DNA of 64,000 nt from Theristus sp. LFF4_11 (GCA_030248135.1 JASANC010001476.1:1-64000), one strand, 5' to 3'; positions 24,989 through 38,153 are shown, counted from the stretch's first letter. The notes: generated by a model from the letters alone, not told the origin. A program made the numbers and translations.

Positions 24989-27900
24989 GTGATGAGCCAA
25001 AAAAATGTCATTTTAGCTCAAAAAAGGATGCGAATGTTGCTGGACACTGCACATGTGCTGCTGTGTTGTGCCATAAACTTCCACTGTCTGCTACTAAAGT
25101 TTTCAATCGTTAAAGTTGAAGCAGTCGAAAATCAAAACGTCGACAATGAGCGTCGGCGAAGTTTCCAAAGTTTGATTCAATTTTCAAAACTTCAACCGAA
25201 CATCACTGAATCGACGGAGCTGGACACTGAGACGAATGAGCAGCAGTTAGACAATACACGCTCCAGTGGGAAATTGAAGCGATCTGCCAACAGTGGTACG
25301 GTGTTTTTTATTCGTGATTGAGGTTCTTCCATGGTGTGAGTCGAGTCGCATTTTGCGATTGTGTCTCTTTGTGAGCGGAAAATTCGTTTTTCTACTCATT
25401 GTTTCTTGCAGATTGGGCGGCCTCATCGATGGCAATGGCGAAGGCAACGGTGGACGACTGCGAGACAGCCGACAAAACGGCCACGCAATTCCTGACCGCT
25501 CTGCTGGCCGACTACGACCAGAACATGGTGCCGAACGCGAACGGCGTCGACGTCGAGGTCGAGCTGATCGTGCAGGGCATCAACGAGATCTCGGAGTTGC
25601 GTAGCAGCTTCAAGGTCGACATTCTCTTCAGTCAGATATGGCACGACCCGGGCCTCAACTTTGAGGTGAAGTGTGTATGCTTTATTTTTGTTTAATTCTG
25701 TCGTCTCTTTTCTCGGCGGAATTATACAATACAGAGCATGCTAAACTTTTAATTACAGTAAAAACTAAAAAGAACGACTTTGAGTACATATCGGGTTTGG
25801 TTTACGTGCAACACCGCATTTGTAGCTAACGTACGTTCTTGCAGCTCTGAGACCGTTTCTTTCTTCTTCCGCAAGCGCTGTATTTTGCCAAAAGATGACA
25901 GGTTTAAACAAACATGGTGTACTTGCATGTACAGTGAATTTTTTAATAAAAGTATCTGATATTTACCAACGTGGTGACAGTGCAGAGTGCGTAATGCAGA
26001 ATTTTATAGAGAATTGTTTGTTGGATGGATTGAAAGCCCATTTTCTCGATTACAACTAGATTTTCTGAAAATTATATCAGCAGAAATGATATACGGCAAT
26101 ATGGGTACATGGTTGCCACCTTTCCCGTCGCAAACTCCTATTGTTCTTTTTGTGTTTTTTCGGATCATAGGAGGTCTCGAGTTCGCACTGTCTGACCAAC
26201 TTGTCATTGAGCTATCGCATGGTCGACCGATTGTGGCTGCCGAATGTTTGCGTTGTGAACGCCAAAAACTCGCACATTCATTCCTCGCCGACACCGAACA
26301 TTTTCCTCGCCATTTTTACAAACGGCACCGTCTGGATGAATTACAGGTGCGTTTAAGCAAAATTGTGTCCCAAACTCCATCATCACTGCGTACATTCAGA
26401 TGAAGTTACTGACTGTCGGTTTACACATTATGCGCGGCAAACTGGTTGAGTTTTATTGTGGAGTTTTTTTTGCGCACAGAAACCCATCAACCAATACAAT
26501 ACAGCGGTTTCTCATTGATGTGTGCTGGATAAAAAGTGCAAGTAACGAAAACCTTCTTTCTAGCCTTTATGGGCAACAAATTCTTATTTCATAAAAGGAT
26601 GTTGTGGCGACAGGTGATGTTTATAACTCGGTGTTGATTGAGACTGAAAATTCCGATCCATTCTCTAATTCTTGTGCTAAATACATGTAAGATACAACCG
26701 AGAAAAACTACCAGACACACACGTATGCACAAACAACTCCATGGAATTGTGGAAATTAAAGGCGCATTTTCTTCTTGCTGTCCAACTGAAGGTTCGTCGA
26801 ATATTATTTTGAGTTTTTTTCTCGTCAGAATTGTCGTCGAGGCGCCGTGCGAGATGGACTTCTCCGTGTTCCCGATGGACAAGGTCGTTTGTCAGCTGAC
26901 GTTCGAAAGTTACTCGTTCAACATCGGAAAGGTTGCAGCTCAGAAAATATACCGTATTACCCCCATATTAAACCCCTCCCACCATTAATCTCCCCCCCCC
27001 CCCACCAATAAACCCCCACCCCCACGACAAGTTTCCGAATAATCCCCCCCCCCACAAATAATCCCCCATGGGGGATTATTGGAAACCTGTTTGAAACACA
27101 TACCCAGCGAATTCAGTGGCTGGTTGCAATGAAAATGATGAAATTGTGTTACCAAAGGTCCCAAATGGATGAGTTAATGGTAATTTCATTACAAAAGGTT
27201 GTTATAAAAGAAAATTTCTATGTAGAGTAGAAGTTTCTGCGACTTTCTTGTCTGCCATGCAAGGTATTTTTGCCATTTTTCAACAAACCCCACCCCTACA
27301 ATTTGTTTAAAAGTAAACCCCCCAACCAATAATCCCCCCTTACCAATAAACCCCCACCCCTAAAAGTCGCTGACGTATTAATCCCCATGGGGGTTTATTG
27401 GAGGTAATACGGTATGTGATTTTTTTCTGTACTGAAAAAGAAACCAGACAGTCAGTGCATTATTTGTGTTCTTTTATTTTTTGGGGTTTGCCGTAAAGTC
27501 TTGCATATAAGGTCTCCTCATAGAAATTTGAAAATCAAAAATTTCTGAAAAACTGGAATTTTGTGTGACAACCTTATAAGTGGGAGCAGGTCTTATAAAG
27601 CAATGATCAAGAATTCCGGGTCTTACATACGGGGTGAGATTTTGACCATTTTGAATTTTTGGTTTCCCGGCATGTGGCACTCCGCGTACTTATGTGTGGG
27701 AGTCTTATAAGTAGGAGGAACCTTATATGCAAGACACGGTATTTACATTTGTGTATTATTTGCTCCATTCTGCTCCAACTTTCTCAACAGGTTCGACTGT
27801 TCTGGAAACGGACCTCGCAGCCGGTGTTGTTTTTCGGCGAAGCGCAACTGCCCGATTACATGATGTCGCAGTACACGTGGAACAAACAGACGTTCGAATA

Positions 27901-30679
27901 TCCGCCCGGCCAATGGGACCAACTGAATATGATCATGAAATTTCGGCGTTCTTACGGTTAGTCATACATACATACATACTGTACAGTAGGGCCAAAAACC
28001 AAGGCAGTCCTGGTCGTCTCAATCAAGGCGGGATCAGACGCAGTCTATTAGTTGCGCATGCCTTTATCAAAAATGCGAGATTTTTCAAGATTTTTCTGAA
28101 TCATGTGTGCAAACGACAAAGAATAATAGGAAGAACGCACGCGGACATTTCCCGTGTGGACATTTCCAGTGTGGACATTTCCCGTGTGGACATTTCCCGT
28201 GCAATGGTTTAAGGCAATTGTCAAAATTGGGCACCAAAAAGGCAACGTTTTTGCGTGCGATTGTCACTGAAAATGTCGCGTCGCTCCTGCACCTTGCGCA
28301 AGAATGCGACATATTATCAATCAAAAGATGGTGCCGTTTGCGTGAGCGCAGGTTTCTACATTCTGCAAGTGTACCTGCCGACCTATCTGATGGTGTTCAT
28401 CTCGTGGATGGGCTTCTGGCTTGACCATCGGGCGCTGCCGGCACGCGTCACACTGGGCGTCAGCACGATCATGGCACTGACGCTGCAGTACGCTAACGTG
28501 GGGCGAACGCTGCCAAAGGTACTAAGCATGTGCACTCTAAAAAAGTGACAGGAAAAAATATAAACCAAATGAGCTTCTTCTACACAAATAAAATTATGTT
28601 TTTTTTGAAATTCGTATTCGGAAATTCTAATGTTCTAAGCGCAAAAAACCCGCGTTCAGGTTTTTCAGCTGTGTGGCGTTTCTACACATATACCATCCAA
28701 CATTGCACCGCCTTCTTCGGGCGAAAAGATGATACATCAACTACTTTTTTTCCGTCGAATCAACCAAAAGCGTCTCCGTTTTCTTGTCTTATTAACTTCA
28801 AACTAAGCTGGTCAAGTCTATGGCAGGTGAGCTATCTGAAGGGCATGGACTTGTACCTGTTCGGCTGCATGCTCTACATCTTCATGAGTGTCACGGAGCT
28901 GGCGGTCGTCGGCTATCTCGAGCGTCGAAATAAACTGCAAGACGGGCGCGCACGCTGTTACAACGACGATGAACGTCTGTACAGTGGCACTGCGAACAGC
29001 AACAACACGGCGGGCGCGTTGTTGTTCGGCTACGACAACAATCGCAACACTCGCTCGTCCGTCATTCCGCATACGAGTCGATGTCGAAAGCCACGCTACA
29101 CGGTTATGGCCGTGCACGAGGCTGCAGACGGCTGCACACCAGTCAGGCCGACAGATCAGGTCAGTTCGGCGGACGCACACTTGAACGCGCACACAAAAAT
29201 GGGTCAATTTTTGGGCAAATATTGAATAAAATCGTTAAGAACAGGTCAGGCGGCAGGGATAAGCGTTGCAACGAGAGTCGCATTTGATGCTCATTCAAAC
29301 GAGTCTTGCACAATAATCCAATTGAAAATTTTTCTATGGTTTGAAAAATCGCGCAAAGAGCACTGGCGTCTGAACAGATCAAAGGGCCGGTTAATTAAGT
29401 GCAGTGTAAACTTGGCCACTTGATGTTTGTCAGTGACTGATTCGCTCTCGCAAAAGCAGCCGTTTCTATTCGCAGCGCATCAGTGAGCCATCATTATTAG
29501 CGTGCTCATCGTCGCGCGGACACGCGCAAACAGGCGCACTAGACGCCGACCAGGTGGCAAACAGAACGATCGTGCACTCGCTCAGTTGCAACAGCAGCAG
29601 CGTAGCACAGCAGCCACGGAACAACAACGACAGCAACAATGCCGCTCGCACGGCGACGTCGCATCACCGCTGCAGGCATCACACGGGCGTCATTGGCAAC
29701 AGCGACGACAACACTCGTACCACCGCAACGCAACAGCCGCTGCTGAGGCCGCAGTTGGACTCGTTTGAGTCGTTCGATTCAACGACGGGCATGCCGCGCG
29801 GCACGCTCAGCAGGACGGCCAGTCGATTCGGTTTCGCGCACTCTTCAGCACGCCAACCGCAGCATCAGCAATCGGTTTGTTTTTGTTTGTTTTTCCAGTT
29901 TTATTGTATTTTTTTACACAGCCGAACTATAAATCGTCAGGTATTCTGCTAACTGATCGGGTGCTCTCAAATTGAGCTTCACTGATTTGGTCATCTAGCT
30001 GGATTTGCATATGCCAAAAAATCTAAAAGAACGCGATCCAAAACGCGTGTCAATTACGCCATATTCAAATTTCGCCTTTTTCCGCTTTAAAAATTATTGT
30101 GGTTAAAAATAACTGAGCGGTGCATATTTTTTGTCGAGAGAATGCGCATGGCGGATCGATGGCACGATAATTGGCATGGCATGTGCATTGGCACGTGCTT
30201 TGGCAGGCGTCATTTCAATTGTTTTTGGTGAGAAATTAGTAGGAAGGTACAAAATAACATATGTTTCACAGTTTTTGACTGTAATCGCATGTACAGCAAT
30301 TGAACCCTCAATCTAGGCCTCGTCACGATGTTTATGCTAGTGAAATTTTCGTGATCGTCAGTGTTAGTGGGATCGATTTTTGCGAAAAGAGCGAAAAAAC
30401 TGTAATTTTTTGTAACATTTCCAAAAGTATTCAAGAGAAATGAATGTGTGTGCTCATGACCAGCAGCAGCCTCTGTTTCCAACATTGAACAACGCCAACG
30501 ACGTTACAACTCGTCAAACGCAGCGTTATTCACCGTTGACAAGACGTCGGCGGCGTCGCAACAACCGCTGGAGCGGCGAACAGCTGGACGCCCTCTGTCG
30601 GACGCTCTTTCCGTTGTCGTTCGCAGCGCTGAACTTGACTTACTGGTGCTACTACACGTATCAGGCTGAGAACATGTGA
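24989..30679 (+). CDS. Anion-type Cys-loop ligand-gated ion channel subunit, nine exons
   Basis: Exons 24989-25295, 25412-25665, 26171-26346, 26829-26931, 27791-27956, 28352-28518, 28827-29159, 29554-29874 and about 30464-30679 join in phase to 680 codons. The N-terminus has a hydrophobic signal-like stretch; extracellular motifs follow, including [21 protein letters not shown] and the Cys-loop (Cys about 253 and 267, 13 residues between, with FPMD). M1 starts at about 337. M2 is preceded by PAR at 365-367, the -2' to 0' signature of anion-selective members (GABA, glycine, glutamate-chloride types). M3 is at about 397-420, followed by a long Ser/Asn/Gln-rich cytoplasmic loop and M4 near the C-terminus ([18 protein letters not shown]). 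I see no second Cys pair of the glycine/GluCl kind, so the ligand is open. Least certain are the first Met, the M3-M4 loop junction and the last acceptor. Donors of exons 4 and 8 are weak (GTTGCA, GTTTGT). It would act in the plasma membrane of excitable cells as a pentamer. Confidence 0.88.
26952..27412 (+). mobile_element. G-run/C-run MITE, copy 5, in receptor intron 4
   Basis: Flanked by TA, it begins only 20 bp after the end of receptor exon 4, so it lies against the 5' splice site. Orientation is the same as copy 1. Confidence 0.9.
27491..27739. mobile_element. MITE family D, full copy, in receptor intron 4
   Basis: Ends CCGTAAAGTCTTGCATATAAG and CTTATATGCAAGACACGG. The right flank is TA and the left flank is TG (probably a mutated TA). 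It lies about 50 bp upstream of receptor exon 5. The best match is the copy at 39132-39393. Confidence 0.8.
28139..28204. repeat. 15-bp tandem repeat in receptor intron 5
   Basis: Four to five units of the type GGACATTTCCCGTGT, one reading CCAGTGT. Confidence 0.85.
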
Positions 30680-31792
30680 CACGCTGCCCTCGTGTGGTGT
30701 TCAGTATTGAAACGCCGCGTTCATTTATGGAAACGTGACAAAAATTGCTGTTCCTTTTTTATGGTTAATTCCAACAGGTGGTGTTGTGTCGAAAAATAAA
30801 GAGGCTTTTATTCGCTTATTGACATTAGGGTTTGTTGTACGTGCACCGATACATAGTACCGGTATTTGGCAGCGTAGAATTGGTCATTTCTTTCGGCACC
30901 ATAAATCAAATCAGTTTGCAATTCAAAGTTCAAGAAAATACGTGCTGCACAACTGTTTGTTTTGAAACTGTGCCAAAAAATGCAGGCGTTCTGTCATTCA
31001 CATTCAAGATCTATGTAGAACAAAGTTTTTCTAAAAAAACTGTAGCATAAAACGTAATTGGCAGTTAGAACGAAATTTTCGATTCAATGTGGTTGTCGTT
31101 TTCTCAATGAACAACAAAGTAGTAAGCAATGTCTTCGGTGCCATGAATGATAAGCTTTTACCAGTGTATACAATGTTGGGGTGTCCAAACGTTTTGTTTG
31201 TTTGTTCACACTTTGACTTGCAACTTCCTACTTGTATCTACATACTGTATGTACACTGTAAGCGCTGTGACTGATGCCACTAGAGCTGGTGAATTTCGTT
31301 TCCGTCGCCACTATTTTTGTTGACACTAACGCCACGCCAGCAAAAAAAATCAAAAAGACAGGTGTAGGCACATTTCGGCGGCAAGTCTGCACTAAATTTT
31401 TTTAAACTTTGTCCTGAATATCTCTAAAAGGGATTTTTTAATTGTTCATGTGTTTACAAAACACACCACAACGTCCGTTTCCAGTGCGCAGTGTCGCCAA
31501 CTGACAACCACTTTTTACCCAAATCTTACCAATAATAACCATTGCCATTATTTTTTGCTTTTCAATGTCTGTGACTTGTTAATTGATGTCTTGACAAAAA
31601 GACTGCTTTGTTTTGTCGTTTATTATTACGGTTGTTCGTTTAAAGACCTGTCCTGTCACTATTGTTCGCGTCGCAGAATACTCGCAAACGACGAATGAAG
31701 AATGAACGGGATCAGAGTCGCACGAAAACACATTTTGCCACAAATGTGGAGTGTTTGATGTCAACCAAACCCGGTATTCGTTTTTCTTCATA
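30680..31792. other. Receptor downstream region, no gene seen
   Basis: It holds the likely 3' UTR of the receptor. An AATAAA lies at about 30796-30801. No other coding signal is recognised. Confidence 0.4.
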
Positions 31793-31794
31793 TA

Positions 31795-32597
31795 CAGTCG
31801 AACTCCATAAAATGTGGAATCAGCTGATTGGTCGGCCGAGGGGAGGCTGCTCACACTCCGCACCCTTCTTTTTCGTGGATCTGGATTCTATTGAAACGTG
31901 TTTCTTGTGAATGAATGTGAATTTCCAGCACCCTTTTCATGCTAAAAATAAATTCAAAGGAGAACTGCGAAATTCAGATTTTTTTTATTCAACAGCTCAA
32001 AACGCATTTTTTATTGACGACGACGACGACGTCGTCGCTTAATTTTTGCGTGTGAACTGAAAGACAAAAGCCTGAAATGAGTGCGCTGTGTAGCCAGCTG
32101 AAGGGGGTTTCATTCCTAGCTGACCGATCGACATGCGTCCGCAATTAAAAAAATGCATTCCGACTTCGCGGACGACGACGACACGACGACGACTTTGCTT
32201 TCATCTTTTGTTTTCACCGTTTTCAAGTTGTTTTTGGTAAACTGCTGTGTTCATTTACTTGGTGCACGCAGCAAACCATGCACATTGCACAGCGCACTCC
32301 GCACTCCTTTCAGGCTTTTGTCTTTCAGTTCACACGCAAAAATTAAGCGACGACGTCGTCGTAGTCATCAAACAAAAAATACATTTTGAGCTGTTGATTT
32401 GAAAAAAAATCTGAATTTTGCAGTCTCTAACATTTTCAGTTTATTTTTAGCGTGAAAAGGGTGTTGGAAATTTACACTCATTCAAAAGAAACACGTTTCA
32501 ATAGAATCCAGATCCACGAAAAAGAAGGGTGCGGAGTGTGTTCAGCCTCCCCTCGGCCGACCAATCAGCTGATTCCACATTTTATTGAGTTCGACTG
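31795..32597. mobile_element. CAGTCGAACTC MITE family B, long form
   Basis: Flanked by TA (31793-31794 and 32598-32599). The terminal inverted repeats are long, covering CAGTCGAACTC, a GGAATCAGCTGATTGG block and further inwards. Inner GAC/GTC trinucleotide runs (about 32018-32035 and 32345-32360) are also mirrored. A second long copy is at 60477-61103, and short forms of about 155-165 bp are at 51923, 56597 and 59488. Confidence 0.85.
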
Positions 32598-32704
32598 TAT
32601 TTATTGATGCTCGCTTAAAGTTGAAGCAAAATGGCATCTGCGTTATTTTCGGAAGGTGAATATTTTGTCGTCGTTTTTTGCTCGAAATTCTTTTAAATTT
32701 TTAA

Positions 32705-35700
32705 GAGACCGTCCGCAAACCGGTGGAACATTTTTGCCCCTAGCCGAAAATAGATTTCGCTCAAATTTGGTATGGAGGTACCCTTAGGTCCAACTAAGAA
32801 AAAACCGGCCCGCTTTTGGAATGAGACCCTTGTGGTGTGGTGCTACAGGTCTCCAAAGTAGGGTATGTCGTCGAAAAACGTCATTTTTGGCGTTTTGACA
32901 AACAACGTCTTTTAACGCAACACAGAAGCGTTATCGAACATTGATGCTAATATGAAAAATGTAGTATTTTGCAAGGGCTTTCATGTGCTTATTTAGTTTT
33001 TTAAAAAACACAAACCCTAATTTTGGTACAAACAAAATGCGTAAAAAAGTTGATGTCCAAAAATTTCAAAAATTTCGGTTTTTAGCCTTTTATGCCCCAG
33101 CGTTCAGTTGGCCCCAAAATTTCTCTTCGCTATCTTTTTTGCAATAAAAAACTGGTCTAGAAAACATTTTAACAAGTTGCAAACCGTTCCCTCTTTTGAG
33201 GTTTTTTTTTCGTTGCAAGGTTGGTTGAGAAATTTATGTTTTTGCTAGTGTAAGCTTTTATTGCTTTATTAAGTCTACTTAAAAAACGTTTTAACCATTG
33301 TGATCTGTACCAAATGTATGTAATTTTGAACGCTATTTCACGTGGTTTAATTTGTTTTAAAAAATACTAAACTATATGTTCGGTGCAAACTCAAAGTTGC
33401 TTCAAATCCCAGACCTTTTGGTGTACTATGAAGAAGTTCATGGTTTCTGCGTCACAACGTTTTAACTTATCGGGTTTTTCTTTACATCATCATTTTCTCC
33501 GTAAAAAAGTGGTTTAGAAAACATTTCAACAAGATTCAAACCGCTCCCTCTTTTGAGTTTTTTTTCGTTAAATTTTTGTTTGAGAAATTTTTAATTTTGC
33601 TAGTATAAGCTTTTATGGCTTTATTAAGTCCACTTAAAAACCGTTTTGACCAATGTGATCTGTATCAAATATATGTAATTTTGAACGCTCTTTCACGTGG
33701 TTTAGTTTGTTTTAAAAAATACTAAACTATATGTTTGGTGCAAACACAAAATTGCTTCAAATCCCAGACCTTTTGGTGTACCGTAAAGAAGTTCATGGGT
33801 TCTGCAGTCACAACGCTTTAACTTATAGAGTTTGTCTTTACACCATCATTTTCTCCGTAAAAAACTGGTTTAGAAAACATTTCAACAAGATTCAAACCGC
33901 TCCCTCTTTTGAGGTTTTTTCGTTACATTGTTGGTTGAGAAATTTTTAATTTTGCTAGTACCGTATTACCCCCATTAAACCCCCCCCCACCATTAATCCC
34001 CCCCCCCCCACCAATAAACCCCCACCCCCCGACCAGTTTCCGAATAATCCCCCCCCCACAAATAATCCCCCATGGGGGGTTATTGGAGACCTGTTTGAAA
34101 CACATACCCAGCGAATTCCGTGGCTGGTTGCAGTGAAAATGATGAAATTGTGCTACCAAAGGCCCCAAATGGGTGAGTTAATAGTAATTTCATTACAAAA
34201 GGCTGTTATAAAAGGAAATTTCTATGTAGAGTAGAAGTTTCTGCGACTTTCTTGCCTGCCCTGCAATGTATTTTTGCCATTTTTCAACAAACCCCCACCC
34301 CTAGAATTTTTTTGTAAATAAACCCCCCCCCCCACCAATAATCCCCCCCCCCCACCAATAAACCCCCACCCTTAAAAGTCGCTGACGTATTAATCCCCCA
34401 TGGGGGTTTATTGGGGGTAATACGGTATAAGCTTTTATTGCTTTATTAAGTCCACTTAAAAACCGTTTTGACCAATGTGATCTGTACCAAATATATGTAA
34501 TTTTGAACGCTCTTTTACGTGGTTTAGTTTGTTTTAAAAATATTAAACTATATGTTTGGTGCAAACTCAAAATTGCTTCAAATTCCAGACCTTTTGGTGT
34601 GCTATGAAGAAGTTCATGGTTTCTGCGTCACAACGTTTTAACTTATCGGGTTTTTCTTTACACCACCAATTTCGCCGTACAAAACTGGTATAGAATCATT
34701 GTTTATAGTCAAATATCTGTGATCTGTACCAAATATATGTAATTTTGAACGCTCTTTCACGTGGTTTAGTTTGTTGTACAAAATATTAAATTATATGTTT
34801 GGTGCAAACTTAAAATTTCTTCAAATGTCAGAGCTCTTGGTGTACTACGAAGAAGTTTAAGATTTCTGCAGTCGCAACGCTTTAACTTATAGAGTTTTTC
34901 TTTACACTCTCATTTTTACCGTAAAAACTGGTCTAGAAAACATTTTAACAATATGCAAACCGTTTTTTCTTTGGAAGTTTGTTTCGTTACAATGTTGGTT
35001 CAGAAATTTTTAATTTTGCCAGTATGAGCTTTTATTGCTTTATTAAGTCCACTTAAAAAAACGTTTTGACCAATGTGATCTGTACCAAATATATGTAATT
35101 TTGAACGCTCTTTCACGTGGTTTAGTTTGTTTTAAAAATATTAAACTATATATTCGGTGCAAACTCAAAATTGCTTCAAATCCCAGACCTTTTGGTGTAC
35201 TATGAAGAAGTTCATGGTTTCTGCGTCACAACGTTTTAACTTATCGGGTTTTTCTTTACACCACCATTTTCGCAGTACAAAACTGGAATATAAACACTGT
35301 TTATAGTCAAAAATGAGACATCCGCTGTTTGCATTGCTAATGAGAAAACTCTACTTCCCCCCCCCCCCTTTTGGCCATCATAACCTTAAAAACTACCATA
35401 AAATGTGATCAAATAATATTTTCTAACATTAAATTGCGTACCAAATACGGTCAATTTAGAACGTTTTTTACGTGGTTGAATAAGTTTAAGAAATATAAAT
35501 TTTGTGTTCGATACAAACAAAAAATTCTTTCAAATCGCAGGTTTTGTTGTACGATGAATTAGTTTATGGTCTCTGCAGTCACAACATGTACATTTCCCCT
35601 TTTTGTACAAAACTAGTCTAAAAACACTGTTGGTAGCCAAAAATGAAAATCGGTTGTATAAGTTATTTTGAAACTTCAATTGTATGTTCGGTGCAAACAA

Positions 35701-37301
35701 AAAAGTCTTAAAATGAATTCAATATTTATCTGTGACGTCTCTAAACAAAGAGCAAATGTTCCAGAAAAGGAAATAATCGTTATCAGCAACACTAGAAATA
35801 ATGGTGTCAAAAACAAAGCGGTAATTTACATGTTGTGACTGCAGAGACCATAAACTATTTCATCGTACAACAAAACCTGCGATTTGAAAGAATTTTTTGT
35901 TTGTACCAAACATAAAATTTATATATTTTAAACTTATTCAACCATGTAAAAAATCGTTCTAAATTTACCGTATTTGGTACGCAATTCAATGTTAGAAAAT
36001 AGTATTTGATCACATTTTATGGTAGTTTTTAAGGTTATGATAGCCAAAAAAGGGGGAAGTAGAGTTTTCTCATTAGCAATGCGAACAGCGGATGTCTCAT
36101 TTTTGACTATAAACAGTGATTCTATACCAGTTTTGTACGGCGAAATTGGTGGTGTAAAGAAAAACCCGATAAGTTAAAACGTTGTGACGCAGAAACCATG
36201 AACTTCTTCATAGCACACCAAAAGGTCTGGAATTTGAAGCAATTTTGAGTTTGCACCAAACATATAGTTTAATATTTTTAAAACAAACTAAACCACGTAA
36301 AAGAGCGTTCAAAATTACATATATTTGGTACAGATCACATTGGTCAAAACGGTTTTTAAGTGGACTTAATAAAGCAATAAAAGCTTATACTAGCAAAATT
36401 AAAAATTTCTCAAACAACAGTGTAACGAAAAAAAACCTCAAAAGAGGGAGCGGTTTGAATCTTGTTGAAATGTTTTCTAAACCACTTTTTACGGATAAAA
36501 TGATGGTGTAAAGAAAAACTCTATAAGTTAAAGCGTTGTGACTGTAGAACCCATGAACTTCTTTACGGTACACCAAAAGGTCTGGTATTTGAAACAATTT
36601 TGTGTTTGCACCGAACATATAGTTTAGTATTTTTTAAAACAAATTAAACCACGTGAAATAGCGTTAAAAATTACATACATTTGGTACAGATCACAATGGT
36701 TAAAACGTTTTTTAAGTAGACTTAATAAAGCAACAAAAGCTTACACTAGCAAAAACATAAATTTCTCAACCAACCTTGCAACGAAAAAAAAAACTCAAAA
36801 GAGGGAACGTTTTGCAACTTGTTAAAATGTTTTCTAGACCAGTTTTTTATTGCAAAAAAGATAGCGAAGAGAAATTTTGGGGCCAACTGAACGCTGGGGC
36901 ATAAAAGGCTAAAAACCGAAATTTTTGAAATTTTTGGACATCAACTTTTTTACGCATTTTGTTTGTACCAAAATTAGGGTTTGTGTTTTTTAAAAAACTA
37001 AATAAGCACATGAAAGCCCTTGCAAAATACTACATTTTTCATATTAGCATCAATGTTCGATAACGCTTCTGTGTTGCGTTAAAAGACGTTGTTTGTCAAA
37101 ACGCCAAAAATGACGTTTTTCGACGACATACCCTACTTTGGAGACCTGTAGCACCACACCACAAGGGTCTCATTCCAAAAGCGGGCCGGTCTTTTCTTAG
37201 TTGGACCTAAGGGTACCTCCATACCAAATTTGAGCGAAATCTATTTTCGGCTAGGGGCAGAGTATTACCAAAATGTTCCTCCTAATTCCGGACGGTCTCT
37301 T
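32705..37301. mobile_element. Long-inverted-repeat (foldback-like) element flanked by TTAA
   Basis: The ends GAGACCGTCCG and CGGACGGTCTC are flanked by TTAA at 32701-32704 and 37302-37305. The arms (32705 to about 35592 and about 35831-37301) surround a loop of about 240 bp. The outer 480 bp of the arms are nearly identical in reverse. The inner part is built from about 352-bp tandem units (landmark CTTTTATTGCTTTATTAAG): four plus a partial unit in the left arm and two in the right. The left arm also holds a G-run MITE at 33961-34425. No transposase frame is seen. TTAA targets fit piggyBac or Kolobok-type families. Confidence 0.8.
33961..34425 (+). mobile_element. G-run/C-run MITE, copy 6, with provable TA duplication
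   Basis: It interrupts a tandem unit of the palindrome. Other units read GCTAGTATAAGC at this point (for example the complement near 36383), whereas here GCTAG-TA is followed by the MITE and then TA-TAAGC. The insertion therefore duplicated TA, as Tc1/mariner-type elements do. Confidence 0.95.
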
Positions 37302-37305
37302 AAAT

Positions 37306-38152
37306 TTCAGACTTTACCTATTGCACGCCTAAAAATTGACCGAATCGAATGCCATGACCGCTTGATCGCTTGGAATGAAAAATAACTGTTTTATAAATAA
37401 TTTTTTACTTGTCGAATCTCTGGTAACAATAAAGGCCGCGTTTTGGCATGCTTGTTGTGGTTTCAATGCGCAGCAGCTGTTGCTTATGCTCAGAAACAAT
37501 TTGCTCTAGAAACCCGCCCCCAAAATCTTTGTCAACCGCTCCAGCGGCTTTTTGAAAACAGCCACAGTGACTGATAAAAACCGTAATTTGCTTCTGCCAT
37601 TTGAAATAGTGTTGAGTTTTTGGAAAACTAATGTCTTCGTTTTGCACAAATCAAAAAACTTTTGAAACAAGTTTGAACCCCAAAAATCACTATTTTTACA
37701 AAACAGTTTTCATAAAAAAACTGCCGGCGATCTGATTGGCAGTAAGTGCGTTCTTACGGTAGTAGGTATGCGATAGGGAGTTTTTTTCAATTTCATTGCA
37801 TCATTGAAATTTTGTACACCTACCTAAAACATCCGTTTGTCGTAAAAAAACACGTGCATGTTTTGTCGCTGGTTTGCCAATGGTGCGTCTGGTCTTTCTT
37901 TCTTTAAAGAGTAGCATGTTCTATTGTGATAGCGGCAAATGTTACAGTCAAACAAAACACGTCTTGACAGTGACACACAAACATTCTGTCTTGCCACAAT
38001 CTTACAGATGCTTCGATGTTCCATCATTAACTTTGAGTTCCCTGTGTACGTCGCGAGACAGGAATTGGCAGGAAAAACCCATCACAAGCCAAGTTTTTAC
38101 AATTTGACCGTAAATCACGCAGTCCATGACACACGTGGTGCTGCAATGTCAT
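37306..38152. other. Intergenic DNA upstream of the defensin, no gene seen
   Basis: No domain or repeat is recognised. The frames at 37824-38027 and 37874-38322 overlap the SINE or run against each other. Confidence 0.4.
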
Positions 38153-38153
38153 A

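Noticed and set aside
28818..29207. Minus-strand frame opposite receptor exon 7
   Set aside because: Shadow of a real exon on the plus strand.
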